Assembly (NCBI RefSeq): GCF_030295425.1
Contig: NZ_AP027081.1
Coordinates: 3,021,001 to 3,085,000 of the forward strand
Length of the DNA: 64,000 bases
DNA from: Mesoterricola sediminis
Lineage (GTDB): Bacteria; Acidobacteriota; Holophagae; Holophagales; Holophagaceae
Reading direction: 5' to 3'
Position numbers and translations under genes: made by a program. This document shows positions 54,981-63,980 of the stretch, piece by piece; position 1 is the first letter of the stretch; every line of letters starts with the position of its first letter. The notes under the pieces were generated by a model. That model saw nothing but the letters and a program-made list of their open reading frames with translations, was not told the origin of the DNA and ran no database searches.

Positions 54981-56537
54981 ATGGCAGCTGAAGCAAACGC
55001 AGCCCCGACGCTCCAGGAACTCCTGGACATGGAGAAGATGGTCCTCTCCTCCAAGACGCGGGCCGCCCAGAGCCCCACCGAGCGGTGGATGCGCTACCTG
55101 GGCTTTCCGGGCGGCATCGCCCTCTTCCTCCTGGTCTTCTACCTCCCCGCGGGCGCCGGCCTGACCGGCGCCGCCCAGACGGGCGCGGCCTGCTTCGCGC
55201 TGGCCCTGGTGTGGTGGGTGACCGAGCCCTTCCCGACCTACGTCACCTCCCTCATCCTCATGTTCCTGCTGCTGATCACGCGGACCTCCCCCGCGAAGCC
55301 GCTGATGGACGTGCTGGGCATGGAAGTGATCTGGCTCAACCTCCTGGCCTTCATCCTCAGCTCCATGCTGGTGAAGACCCGCATGGCCAAGCGCATGGCC
55401 CTCTGGCTCATCCTGCGCTTCGGCCGCAAGGCCTCCTGGGCCCTCCTGGCCTTCGTGATCCTCCAGCTGGCCCTGGCCCCCCTCATCCCGGCCACCGCGG
55501 CCCGCTGCGTGATGACCCTCCCCCTGATGATCGTCGTGGCCACCATCTACGGCTCGACGGAGCAGAACCCCACCAACTTCGGTCGGAACCTCCTCCTCCT
55601 GAACCTGGCCGGGATCTCGGTGCTCAGCTCCATCACCATGACCGGGTCCTCCGCGAACCTCGTGGCCGTCGGCTTCATCCAGAGCATGACGGGCCACCGG
55701 GTCTACTACATGGACTGGATGCGGCTGGGCGCGCCCATCGCGATCATGTCCATGCTCATCATGTGGTTCATCGGCCAGAAGTTCATCTTCCCGATCAAGC
55801 CCGAGGACCAGGTGCCCCACATCGAGGGCGGCCTCGCCCTCGTGGAGGAACAGCACCGCGCCATGGGCCCCCTCGGGCGCCAGGAGAAGAAGGCCATCGT
55901 CATCTTCGGCATTGTGCTCTTCCTCTGGATGACGGACATCTTCCACATGCGCTGGTTCGGCGTGGAGATCAGCGCGCCCTTCGCGGCCCTGATCGGCGCG
56001 GTCCTCGTCCTCTTCCCCCGCTACGGCGTGCTGCAGTGGGCCGAGGCGGACATCCCCTGGCACCTCCTCATCTTCTCCGCCGGCGCCTACGCCGGGGGCC
56101 TGGCCCTCGAGGACACCGGCGCGGCCGAGTGGGGGGTCCGGACGCTCTTCGGCGGCATGAACCTCCGCTCCATCCCCTTCGGCGCGGCCTTCACGATCGT
56201 CATGGCGGTGATGATGTACAGCCACCTCCTGACCACGTCCAAGACGGTGCGGACCATCATCATGATCCCCATCATCATCTCGATGTCCAAGGCCCTGGGC
56301 TGGGACCCGGTCTCCATGGCCCTCCCCGCCGCCCTCTGCATCGACTGGGTGGTCGGGCTGCCCATCAGCGGCAAGCCCAACGTCATCCTCTTCTCCACCA
56401 ACCAGTACTCCGTGATGGACAACTTCAAGTTCGGGATGGCCACCTGCACGGTGGGCCTCCTCCTGCTGGTGGCCTCGGCCGCGACCTGGTTCCACTGGCT
56501 CGGGATCACGCCTTCCTTCTGGGCGATGCCGAAATGA
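54981..56537 (+). CDS. SLC13/DASS-type anion permease
   Basis: 518 aa with about 12 membrane helices after a 35-residue polar N-terminus. Two inverted repeats with the SLC13 pattern: 'WWVTEPFPTYVTSLILMFLL' and 'SSITMTGSSANLVAVGFIQS' (substrate/Na+ loop of S-N-T type, here S-S-A-N), then 'FSAGAYAGGLALEDTGAAEW' and 'PISGKPNVILFSTNQY' in the second half. Family members carry di- and tricarboxylates, sulfate or phosphate with Na+. In this locus uptake of the phosphate set free by the pyrophosphatase, or of an organic anion, is plausible. Specificity not determinable. Confidence 0.85.
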   Translation: MAAEANAAPTLQELLDMEKMVLSSKTRAAQSPTERWMRYLGFPGGIALFLLVFYLPAGAGLTGAAQTGAACFALALVWWVTEPFPTYVTSLILMFLLLITRTSPAKPLMDVLGMEVIWLNLLAFILSSMLVKTRMAKRMALWLILRFGRKASWALLAFVILQLALAPLIPATAARCVMTLPLMIVVATIYGSTEQNPTNFGRNLLLLNLAGISVLSSITMTGSSANLVAVGFIQSMTGHRVYYMDWMRLGAPIAIMSMLIMWFIGQKFIFPIKPEDQVPHIEGGLALVEEQHRAMGPLGRQEKKAIVIFGIVLFLWMTDIFHMRWFGVEISAPFAALIGAVLVLFPRYGVLQWAEADIPWHLLIFSAGAYAGGLALEDTGAAEWGVRTLFGGMNLRSIPFGAAFTIVMAVMMYSHLLTTSKTVRTIIMIPIIISMSKALGWDPVSMALPAALCIDWVVGLPISGKPNVILFSTNQYSVMDNFKFGMATCTVGLLLLVASAATWFHWLGITPSFWAMPK

Positions 56538-57229
56538 TCCGTCCGAGCCTCCTCCTCCTCACCTGCGCCCTGGCCTCCGGCGCCGCCGAGATCCGCCAGT
56601 ACGCCACCCGGGTCGACGTGGCCCCCGACGGCACGGCCTCCGCCGTGGCGACGGTCTCCGTCGCCGACGCCTCCGGCGCCCCCTTCAACCTCCCCGTCGG
56701 GTTCAGGATGTCCGCCCTGCGGACCCTGGACGGTCCCCAAGGTCTGGGCCTCGAGGCCCAGCACGGCGGGGTGAAGGTCACCCTCCCGCCCGGGTCCGCG
56801 GCCTGCACCTTCTCCTTCGCGTTCACCGCGGAGGGGGTGTTCAAGGCCGAACGCCCGAAGGCCGGCGCCAAGCCCACCATCCCCGCCGACAGCCGCCTGG
56901 TGCAGCACGCCTTCGTCAACACCGAGGCCGCCGTCATCCGCGACTACGCCGTCGAGGTCCGCCTTCCCCAGGGCTACCGCTTCCAGACCATCAAGGAGGC
57001 GCTGCCCAAGGCCGGCCGCACCGAGATCGAACCCCGCGTCCGCCTCGGCCGGACCGAGGGCCGCGAAACGGCCCTCCTCCGCATCAACGACGCGGACCAG
57101 GGCGACTCGGCCAGCATGCTCCTCGAAGCCGTTCCCCGCAGGCGCTCCTTCCTGTGGCTCGTCTTCGGCGCGGCCATCTCGGCGCTCTACCTGTTCCTGT
57201 TCCGGGACATGACCTCCTCCAAGGCCTGA
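56534..57229 (+). CDS. Exported, C-terminally anchored protein, unknown
   Basis: 231 aa; start overlaps the permease stop (ATGA). Signal peptide 1-18 (MIRPSLLLLTCALASGAAE), a beta-rich body (for example 'DVAPDGTASAVATVSVADAS' and 'AACTFSFAFTAEGVFKAE') and a C-terminal membrane helix (about 206-225, FLWLVFGAAISALYLFLFRD). The pattern resembles periplasmic beta-sandwich domains tethered to the inner membrane. No family named. Coupled translation suggests it is an accessory subunit of the permease. Confidence 0.65.
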   Translation: MIRPSLLLLTCALASGAAEIRQYATRVDVAPDGTASAVATVSVADASGAPFNLPVGFRMSALRTLDGPQGLGLEAQHGGVKVTLPPGSAACTFSFAFTAEGVFKAERPKAGAKPTIPADSRLVQHAFVNTEAAVIRDYAVEVRLPQGYRFQTIKEALPKAGRTEIEPRVRLGRTEGRETALLRINDADQGDSASMLLEAVPRRRSFLWLVFGAAISALYLFLFRDMTSSKA

Positions 57230-57248
57230 TGTCCCCGTCTTCCCCCAT

Positions 57249-57273
57249 GGGCCCGGCCTGAAGGCCGGGTCCC
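57249..57273 (+). terminator. Hairpin before first MgtC/DUF4010 gene
   Basis: GGCCCGGCCT pairs with GGCCGGGTCC around GAA with one bulge. No T tract. May attenuate transcription between the permease pair and the MgtC-type gene. Confidence 0.4.
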
Positions 57274-57289
57274 ATCGATCGAGGTTTCC

Positions 57290-58579
57290 TTGTTGCCACC
57301 CCAGCTGTCCCCCTTCCTGCTCACCCTGGCCATCAGCGCCCTCATCGGCGTCGGCCTCCGGGAGTACTACGAGCAGGAGGCCAAGTTCGACACGTTCGGG
57401 ACGGTCAGGACCTTCATCTTCATCGGGATGCTCGGCATCACGGTCTACCGGATCCCCGTCCTGGGGCCCTGGGCCTTCCTGGTGGCGATGGGCGTCCTCG
57501 GGCTCTTCCTCGTCGTCTACTACCGGCACAAGGTGACCCAGCGCCAGAGCCCCGGCCTCATCGGCGTGCTCATCGCCCTGCTCACCTACTGCATCGGGCC
57601 GGTGGCCATCCACGAGCCGCACTGGTACCTGGCCGCGACCGGCGTCACCATCCTGTTCGTCCTCCACTCCAAGGGCCGCATCCGGAAGTTCACGGACCGC
57701 CTGGAGACGGGGGAGGTGGTGACGGCGTGCAAGTTCCTGGCCATCGCCGGGGTCGTCCTGCCCCTCATCCCGGTCGCGGTGCCCCAGACCGGATTCGCGG
57801 GGCGGGTCTTCACGATCCTGCCCGTGACGCCCCGGCAGATCTGGATGGCCGTCGTCGTCACCACCGCCATCTCCTACGCCGGCTATGTGCTGCAGACCTA
57901 CCTCTACCCCAGGAAGGGCATGCTGCTGACCGGCGTCATCGGCGGGCTCTACTCGAGCACCATGGCCACCCTGGTGCTCGCCAAGCAGACCCGGCACCAG
58001 CCCTCCCTCGCCCGGGAGACCGCCGCGGCCATCCTCCTCACGACGCCCACCATGTATCTGCGGATCCTCTTCCTCGTGGCCGCCTTCATGCCCCTGGGCG
58101 CCCTCCGGCTCGTTCCGCCCTTCCTCGTGCTCTCCGCCATCACGGCGGCGGGGGCCTGGATCGTCCGGCGCGGCGGAGCGCGGGAGGCCGGCGCCGAGAC
58201 CCCCGAGGACGGACCCGAGATCAAGGAGAAGAACCCCCTGGAGCTCAACGCCGCCCTCCTGTTCGCGCTGATGTTCATCACGGTCTCCGTGGTCACGAAG
58301 TACGTCCTCCTCCACTTCAAGGACCTGGGCCTCCGGATGCTCTCCTTCCTGGTGGGCGCCTCGGACATCGTGCCGTTCATCGTCTCGGTCCTCCAGGGCA
58401 ACCTGGGCATCTCCGAGCCCCAGGTCCTCCAGGCCGTCGTCATCGCGACGGCCAGCAACAACCTCATGAAGGCCGTCTACGCCCACCTCTTCGGAAACCG
58501 CAAAGCGGCCGTCCTGGTGGCGGCGGGCATGGGCGCGACAGCCGTGCTTTCCTTCGCCTACGTGGCCGTGGCCTTCTGA
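57290..58579 (+). CDS. MgtC/SapB-DUF4010 membrane protein, copy 1
   Basis: 429 aa, TTG start at 57290 (or the TTG right after it) with GAGG upstream. N-terminal MgtC/SapB-like part ('LTLAISALIGVGLREYYEQE', 'FGTVRTFIFIGMLGITVYR') and C-terminal DUF4010 ('[20 protein letters not shown]', 'LLTGVIGGLYSSTMATLVLA', '[20 protein letters not shown]'). About 11-12 membrane helices. The family is widespread and of unknown transport or signalling role. The paralogue at 59311 shares the same blocks, so they arose by duplication. Confidence 0.85.
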   Translation: MLPPQLSPFLLTLAISALIGVGLREYYEQEAKFDTFGTVRTFIFIGMLGITVYRIPVLGPWAFLVAMGVLGLFLVVYYRHKVTQRQSPGLIGVLIALLTYCIGPVAIHEPHWYLAATGVTILFVLHSKGRIRKFTDRLETGEVVTACKFLAIAGVVLPLIPVAVPQTGFAGRVFTILPVTPRQIWMAVVVTTAISYAGYVLQTYLYPRKGMLLTGVIGGLYSSTMATLVLAKQTRHQPSLARETAAAILLTTPTMYLRILFLVAAFMPLGALRLVPPFLVLSAITAAGAWIVRRGGAREAGAETPEDGPEIKEKNPLELNAALLFALMFITVSVVTKYVLLHFKDLGLRMLSFLVGASDIVPFIVSVLQGNLGISEPQVLQAVVIATASNNLMKAVYAHLFGNRKAAVLVAAGMGATAVLSFAYVAVAF

Positions 58580-58614
58580 CCCGGTCCCCCCACCCCCTTT
58601 CCACAGGAGCCGTC

Positions 58615-59256
58615 ATGGCCGACCCCTTCGCCAAGAACACCGCAACCTCCGCCGAGGATGCCGCCAAGATCTTCCCCCGCGCCGAGTTCCGCGTCTTCGG
58701 CCACGGCGTCATCGACCTGGTCAAGTCGAAGATCTGGAACGGCAAGACCGTCCTTTTCCAGGCCCGCAAGATGCCCGTCGAGACCTACTTCCTCTCCACC
58801 CGCACCAACGAGGCCAACGTCAAGGTGCGCGACGGCCTCCTCGACATCAAGACCAAGACCGGCGAGACCCCCGAGGGCTACGAGATCTTCCAGCCCCGCG
58901 GCAAGTTCCAGTTCCCCGTCAAGAAGGAGGACCTGGCCACCATCCTGTCCCACCTCAAGGTCGAGATGGACCTCACCGAGGAGACCTACACCATCGACGC
59001 CTTCATCGCCATGGCCCGCCAGCACCCCGACCTCACGCCCGTGAAGGTCGAGAAGATGCGCTACGGCTTCACCATCGAAGGCATCATCTGCGAGTACGCC
59101 CAGGTGTGGTTCAACGGCGCCCTCGTCGAGTCCGCCTGCGCCGAGAGCGAGAACTACGCCGGCATGAAGACGGTGATCGAGGGCCTCGGCATCGCCGAGA
59201 TGCCCAACACCAACTACCTCAGGGCCGCCAAGCGCGTCATCGGCATGGAAGCCTAG
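58615..59256 (+). CDS. CYTH-like soluble protein
   Basis: 213 aa, AGGAG upstream. No signal peptide. Pattern elements of the CYTH fold: N-terminal 'RAEFRVFGHGVIDLV', 'ETYFLSTRTNEANVKVRDGL' followed by 'LDIKTKTGETPEGYEIF', and a second half 'VKVEKMRYGFTIEGIICEYA' then 'ACAESENYAGMKTVIEGLGI' and 'NTNYLRAAKRVIGM'. Basic and acidic residues alternate as in triphosphate tunnel enzymes, but the ExExK start is altered, so activity is uncertain. It lies exactly between two MgtC/DUF4010 paralogues, which implies a shared job with them. Confidence 0.55.
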   Translation: MADPFAKNTATSAEDAAKIFPRAEFRVFGHGVIDLVKSKIWNGKTVLFQARKMPVETYFLSTRTNEANVKVRDGLLDIKTKTGETPEGYEIFQPRGKFQFPVKKEDLATILSHLKVEMDLTEETYTIDAFIAMARQHPDLTPVKVEKMRYGFTIEGIICEYAQVWFNGALVESACAESENYAGMKTVIEGLGIAEMPNTNYLRAAKRVIGMEA

Positions 59257-59310
59257 CAACCGGAGGGCGCGGGGATCCGTCCCCGCGCCCGATCCCCCAG
59301 GGAGCCATCC

Positions 59311-60645
59311 TTGATTCCTCCCCTCGTAGCCTCCTTCCTCCTCACCATCGCTGCCAGTTTCCTGATCGGGATCGGTCTCCGGGACTACTACGAGGGCGAG
59401 GGCAAGTACGACACGTTCGGCACCGTCCGGACCTTCGTGTTCTTCGGCATGCTGGGCTTCATGCTCTACCAGCTGCCCGGCATCGGCCCGTTCGTGTTCC
59501 TCACGGGGCTGGCGGCGATCGTCCCCTTCCTCATCGTCTACTACAACAACAAGGTCCGGCAGAAGAAGAGCCCGGGCCTCATCGGCGTGCTCATCGCCCT
59601 GCTCACGTACGCCATCGGCCCGGTGACCCTCCACCAGCCGCACTGGTTCGTCGTGCTCTTCGCCGTCTCCATCCTCTTCGTGCTCCACTCCAAGGGCCGC
59701 ATCCGGCGGTTCACGGACCGCCTGGAGACGGGGGAGGTGGTGACGGCGTGCAAGTTCCTGGCCATCGCCGGCGTCGTGCTCCCGCTCATCCCCGCCACCG
59801 CCCCGACCACGGGCGCCCTGGGCCACATCTTCACCGTCCTCCCCCTGACGCCGCGCCAGATCTGGATGGCCGTGGTGGTGACCACGACCATCTCGTACCT
59901 CGGCTACGTCCTCCAGACCTACCTGTTCCCCCGCCGGGGGATGCTCCTGACGGGCCTGGTGGGGGGCGTCTATTCCAGCACCGTCGCAGTGCTCGTCCTG
60001 GCCAAGCGCTCCAAGGGACAGCCAGGCAAGGACCGCCAGGCCGCGGCCGCCATCCTCCTGGCGGTCGCCATGATGTACCTGCGGGTGCTCGTCCTGGTCG
60101 CCATCTTCCGGACCCGGGACGCCCTGCGCGTGGCCCCGGTCCTGCTCGTCCTGGCCCTCCTCTCCGCCGCCTACGGCCTCTGGATCAACCGCGACGCCCC
60201 GCCCGAGCCCGCGCCACCCGCCGACGCGCCCGCGCCGGACGCCGCGAGCGCCCCCCTTCCGCCGGCCCCCGAGCCCGGCGAGGAGTCCTTCCGCAGGAAC
60301 CCCCTGGAGATCAATTCGGCCCTCTTCTTCGCCGCCATGTTCATGGCCGTCTCCTTCTCCACCAAGTACGCCCTGCTCTTCTTCAAGGAGATGGGCCTGC
60401 GGGCCATGTCCTTCATCGTCGGCTTCACGGACATCACCCCCTTCGTGGTGACCGTCCTCCAGGGCGATCTGGGCATCGACCGGACCCAGGTCATCCAGGC
60501 GGTGGTGATCGCCACGGCCAGCAACAACATCCTGAAGGCCATCTACACCTACATCTTCGGGACCCGCAGAACGGCCCACCTCGCCGCCGCGGGCATGGCC
60601 GGCCTCGTGGGTCTCTCCCTCATCTATGCCCTGATCCTCCTCTGA
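59311..60645 (+). CDS. MgtC/SapB-DUF4010 membrane protein, copy 2
   Basis: 444 aa, TTG start at 59311. Same architecture as 57290 with near-identical blocks ('[20 protein letters not shown]', '[20 protein letters not shown]') but a longer Pro/Ala-rich cytoplasmic loop (about 295-325, [20 protein letters not shown]). A tandem duplicate that has diverged outside the core. Ends ten bases before the chemoreceptor gene. Confidence 0.85.
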   Translation: MIPPLVASFLLTIAASFLIGIGLRDYYEGEGKYDTFGTVRTFVFFGMLGFMLYQLPGIGPFVFLTGLAAIVPFLIVYYNNKVRQKKSPGLIGVLIALLTYAIGPVTLHQPHWFVVLFAVSILFVLHSKGRIRRFTDRLETGEVVTACKFLAIAGVVLPLIPATAPTTGALGHIFTVLPLTPRQIWMAVVVTTTISYLGYVLQTYLFPRRGMLLTGLVGGVYSSTVAVLVLAKRSKGQPGKDRQAAAAILLAVAMMYLRVLVLVAIFRTRDALRVAPVLLVLALLSAAYGLWINRDAPPEPAPPADAPAPDAASAPLPPAPEPGEESFRRNPLEINSALFFAAMFMAVSFSTKYALLFFKEMGLRAMSFIVGFTDITPFVVTVLQGDLGIDRTQVIQAVVIATASNNILKAIYTYIFGTRRTAHLAAAGMAGLVGLSLIYALILL

Positions 60646-60655
60646 GCCTCCCGCC

Positions 60656-62251
60656 ATGAACCCCCTCCGCCGCCTCCGCAACCTCGATCTGGGCGCCCAG
60701 TTCCTCGCCCTGCTGGCCTCCCAGCTCTTCCTCCTCGCGGTGGTGTCCGTGCTCGCCGTGGAGGGCCTCCACCGGCTCCGGGCCGGCCAGGGGGTCCTGG
60801 GCGGGCAGCTTCCCAAGGAAGCCGCCGCCGCCCAGGTGCTCCACGATTCGGATGTGCTCCGGGTGATCCACGTGTCCCTCATCGGGGCCGGCCGGAACCC
60901 GGAGTACGTGGAGAAGCGCCTGCGGCGCCTGGCCGAAGTGGAGGCGGACCTGGAGAAGTCCCTGGCCCGCCTGGAGGCCCTGGACTGGTCCGCCCAGGCC
61001 CGGGAGGACGTGCGCGTCATTGCCGAGGGCATGCGCGGCTACCTGAAGGCCTTCCCGCCGATCCTGGACCAGGCCCGCAAGGCGGGCCAGGCCGACCTGC
61101 CCGCCCTCATCGAGGCCAATACGGCCCTCCGGCGCGAGGGCTACAACCGCCTGCTCCAGCTCATCCAGGCGCTCCAGAAGGAGGGGGAGGATCTGGTGGT
61201 CCGGGACCAGGCCGCGGCGTGGCGCTGGGAGATGGCCATCCTGGCCGGCTCCATGACCGCCGTCGTCATCGGCCTCGGCTTCACGGCCTACCTGGGCCGG
61301 GGGGTCCAGCGCCAGGCCGCCCAGCTCCTGGCCTCCATGCGCGCCGTCCAGGAGGGGGACCTCTCCCGCCGCTGCGAGGCCCCGGGCGGCGGTGAGCTGG
61401 GGCGCACCCGCGACGCCCTCAACCAGGTCATCGACAACCTCGAGCGCCACATCCGCACCATCACCGACGTGAGCCACCGGGTCGCCTCCTCCGCCACCCA
61501 GCTCAGCGCCACCGTGGGCGAGGTCGCCGGCGCCACCGACGAGATCGGCCATTCCGCCCAGGAGCAGCGGATGATCATGGAAGAGGGCAACGGCCTCGTC
61601 CGCGACATGGGCCGGATCACCGGCCGCGTCCAGGAAGGCGCCACCCGCCTCTCCGGCATCGCCGAGGCCTCCGAGTCCGCGGCGGGGGCCTCCCAGGCCA
61701 GCGCCTCCGAATCGGACAAGGCCATGGAGGCGATCCAGGAGAGCTCCGGGCAGGTCGGCCGGATCACCGGGGTCATCGCCGACATCGCCCGCCAGACCAA
61801 CCTGCTGAGCCTGAACGCCGCCATCGAGGCGGCCAAGGCCGGCGCCCAGGGCAAGGGCTTCGCCGTCGTGGCCGAGGAGATCCGCAAGCTCGCCGAGCGC
61901 AGCGCGGTCGCGGCCAAGGAGATCTCCTCCCTCGTGGGCGAGAGCGCCGAACGGGTCCGCCTGGGCATCCAGGCCGTGGCCCTGGTCAACGACGGGCTCG
62001 ACACCATCCAGGGCCACATCCGCGAGAACGGGGCCCAGGTGCGCGACATCGCCGGGGCCATGGGGGACCAGTCGGACCTGACCCGCCGCCTCCTGACGCA
62101 CCTGGAGGCCATGGGCACCCTCACCGAACGGCATGGGTCGGCCACCACGGAGCTGGTGGCGACCATGCAGGAGACGAACCGAACGGCCGAGGAACTCGCC
62201 TTCCTGGCCACCGAACTTCAGCGCCTGACCGAGGCCTTCCGCACCGCCTGA
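60656..62251 (+). CDS. Methyl-accepting chemotaxis protein
   Basis: 531 aa. Membrane helix about 14-37 ([20 protein letters not shown]), a periplasmic four-helix-bundle-like sensor (about 38-185), a second helix about 192-212 ([20 protein letters not shown]), a HAMP domain (about 213-265) and a long signalling coiled coil with the hairpin tip '[20 protein letters not shown]' followed by '[20 protein letters not shown]'. It feeds a CheA kinase elsewhere. Its position at the end of the phosphate-type locus suggests it senses a related compound, but this is only positional. Confidence 0.93.
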   Translation: MNPLRRLRNLDLGAQFLALLASQLFLLAVVSVLAVEGLHRLRAGQGVLGGQLPKEAAAAQVLHDSDVLRVIHVSLIGAGRNPEYVEKRLRRLAEVEADLEKSLARLEALDWSAQAREDVRVIAEGMRGYLKAFPPILDQARKAGQADLPALIEANTALRREGYNRLLQLIQALQKEGEDLVVRDQAAAWRWEMAILAGSMTAVVIGLGFTAYLGRGVQRQAAQLLASMRAVQEGDLSRRCEAPGGGELGRTRDALNQVIDNLERHIRTITDVSHRVASSATQLSATVGEVAGATDEIGHSAQEQRMIMEEGNGLVRDMGRITGRVQEGATRLSGIAEASESAAGASQASASESDKAMEAIQESSGQVGRITGVIADIARQTNLLSLNAAIEAAKAGAQGKGFAVVAEEIRKLAERSAVAAKEISSLVGESAERVRLGIQAVALVNDGLDTIQGHIRENGAQVRDIAGAMGDQSDLTRRLLTHLEAMGTLTERHGSATTELVATMQETNRTAEELAFLATELQRLTEAFRTA

Positions 62252-62340
62252 ACCCCTTCCCCATTCCCGATGCCCGGGCGACCCCGCCCCGGCGAAGCCC
62301 TGCCCGCGGACGCTCCGCGGCCCACCCCTGGAGGCATGCC

Positions 62341-63894
62341 TTGACCCACCCCTTCTTCCCCTTCCGGAGGCCCCGCCGCCCCGGCCAGCTCCTCGTGCCC
62401 GCGGCCCTCGTCCTCGGGATGCTGCTCGGCCCCGTGGCCTGCACCGACCTGCACCGCGCCTCGTCCACCGAACAGGTGGAGGCCGACGCCTCCATCCTGG
62501 ACATCACGTACGCCTCCGGCGACAGCGCGGCGGCGGTCACCAAGAACCTCACGCTGCCCACCAAGGGCACCTGGAGCGGCTGCGCGGTGACCTGGACCTC
62601 GAGCCTGCCCAGCGTCGTCTCCCCGGCGGGCGTCGTGCGCCGCCCCCCCTACGGCGCCGACAAGCAGGTGACCCTGACCGCGACCCTGGCCCAGGAGGCC
62701 TCGACCCAGACCCGCACCTTCACCGTCACCGTCAAGCAGGTCCCCTATATCCAGTTCATCCACGTGTCCGACCTGCACTTCGGCGACGCGCTGGCCGCCG
62801 CGGCGGCCTTCCAGGGCGCCAGCACGACCGTGGACGCCCTGGACGTCAACACCGCCATGCGCGACGCGGTGAACACCCTGTCCACGGCCACGGCCCCCTC
62901 CGACTACGGAGTGGGCGCCGGCACCGTCTTCGGCAGCTTCGATTTCATGGCGAACACCGGCGACATGGCCAGCCGCACCCAGTCCGGCTCCTACAACGGC
63001 AACACCGCCGCCCAGAGCTGGGCCCAGTTCACCAAGGTGTGGCTGGAGGGCGTCACCCTCAAGGACAACAACGGCAACGCCCTGCCCCAGCACCTGACCC
63101 CCGGCAACCACGACGTCGCCAACGCCCTCGGCGGCCCCGAGACCCTGATCGGCGGCATCGATCCCACCGCCCTGGCGGGCATCTACAACCTGGGCATGAA
63201 CCCGGCCACCCCCGTCACCAACGCCACCTTCGACTACAACCAGCACAAGGTGTTCTTCACCAAGGTCTACGGCGGCGTCCACTTCGTGTTCCTCAACCAG
63301 TGGCTGGACGCGGAGATGCAGGAGAAGCTCGCCGCCTACCTGTCCGGCGTCGGCACCTCCACCCCGGTGATGCTCTTCGCCCACATGCCTCCGGAGCAGA
63401 ACGGCGCCAACTTCCGCGACCCCTCCACCACCGGCGTCGACTTCCCCTTCGGCGCGGGCTTCGCCAACCTGTTCCGCGATCCCATGAGCGCCTCGAACAT
63501 CGTGGCCCCCGCCACCACGATCACCACGGCCACCGTGCCCACCAAGGAGGTCGCCGACCTCGCCGCCTTCCTCAAGGCCCGCAAGAACGTCATCGCCTGG
63601 TTCAACGGGCATGACAACTTCACCCAGTACCGCACCTGGAACGGCGAGAACTCGGTGCTGATCAACAACAGCATGACCCAGCTCTCCATCCCCGTCTTCC
63701 GCTGCGATTCCCCCGTGAAGGGCAAGGATTCCGGCAAGGACGCCAAGAAGCTCGCCTTCAACGTGGTCACCATCGATCCCGCGAAGAAGGAGTTCACGGT
63801 CCGCGAGTGCCTCTGGAACAAGTCCAACACCAAGGGCGCCGCCGTGGCCTGGGGCCAGACCCAGACCTTCAGCCTGGCCAACCGGGTCCGGTAG
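62341..63894 (+). CDS. Metallophosphoesterase lipoprotein with atrophied Ig domain
   Basis: 517 aa, TTG start at 62341 (TGGAGG upstream). Lipoprotein signal with Cys at about 35 (LLGPVACTDL). An atrophied bacterial Ig-like domain (about 55-135, 'LPTKGTWSGCAVTWTSSLPS', 'VSPAGVVRRPPYGADKQVTL'), then a calcineurin-like phosphoesterase: 'FIHVSDLHFGDALAAAAAFQ' (D-x-H), 'FMANTGDMASRTQ' (GD), 'LTPGNHDVANALGG' (GNHD), 'MLFAHMPPEQNG' (H), and 'AWFNGHDNFTQYRTW' (GH). Outer-membrane or periplasmic phosphodiesterase/phosphatase of the icc-like type. Possibly supplies phosphate from organic esters to the same locus. Followed by a strong terminator. Confidence 0.88.
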   Translation: MTHPFFPFRRPRRPGQLLVPAALVLGMLLGPVACTDLHRASSTEQVEADASILDITYASGDSAAAVTKNLTLPTKGTWSGCAVTWTSSLPSVVSPAGVVRRPPYGADKQVTLTATLAQEASTQTRTFTVTVKQVPYIQFIHVSDLHFGDALAAAAAFQGASTTVDALDVNTAMRDAVNTLSTATAPSDYGVGAGTVFGSFDFMANTGDMASRTQSGSYNGNTAAQSWAQFTKVWLEGVTLKDNNGNALPQHLTPGNHDVANALGGPETLIGGIDPTALAGIYNLGMNPATPVTNATFDYNQHKVFFTKVYGGVHFVFLNQWLDAEMQEKLAAYLSGVGTSTPVMLFAHMPPEQNGANFRDPSTTGVDFPFGAGFANLFRDPMSASNIVAPATTITTATVPTKEVADLAAFLKARKNVIAWFNGHDNFTQYRTWNGENSVLINNSMTQLSIPVFRCDSPVKGKDSGKDAKKLAFNVVTIDPAKKEFTVRECLWNKSNTKGAAVAWGQTQTFSLANRVR

Positions 63895-63930
63895 GCGCAT
63901 CCCCCTCTTCCCGGGGGGATGGAACGGCAG

Positions 63931-63980
63931 GGATGGGACGGCGCCCCCGGGTCGGGGCGCGCCGCCCCATCCCCGTTTTT
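63931..63980 (+). terminator. Rho-independent terminator at end of locus
   Basis: GGATGGGACGGCGCCCCC pairs with GGGGCGCGCCGCCCCATCC with small mismatches around GGGTC, followed by CCCGTTTTT. Strong hairpin plus T5 at 63976-63980, fit to end the metallophosphoesterase transcript and the whole co-oriented block. Confidence 0.85.

Noticed and set aside
54330..61032. Very long open frames on the minus strand opposite the permease, DUF4010 and CYTH genes (also near 423-3356 and 9822-11987).
   Set aside because: High third-position GC on the plus strand removes stop codons from the antisense frames. The translations are low-complexity (Gly/Ala/Asp/Val/His-rich), have no motifs, and lie exactly over well-supported genes.
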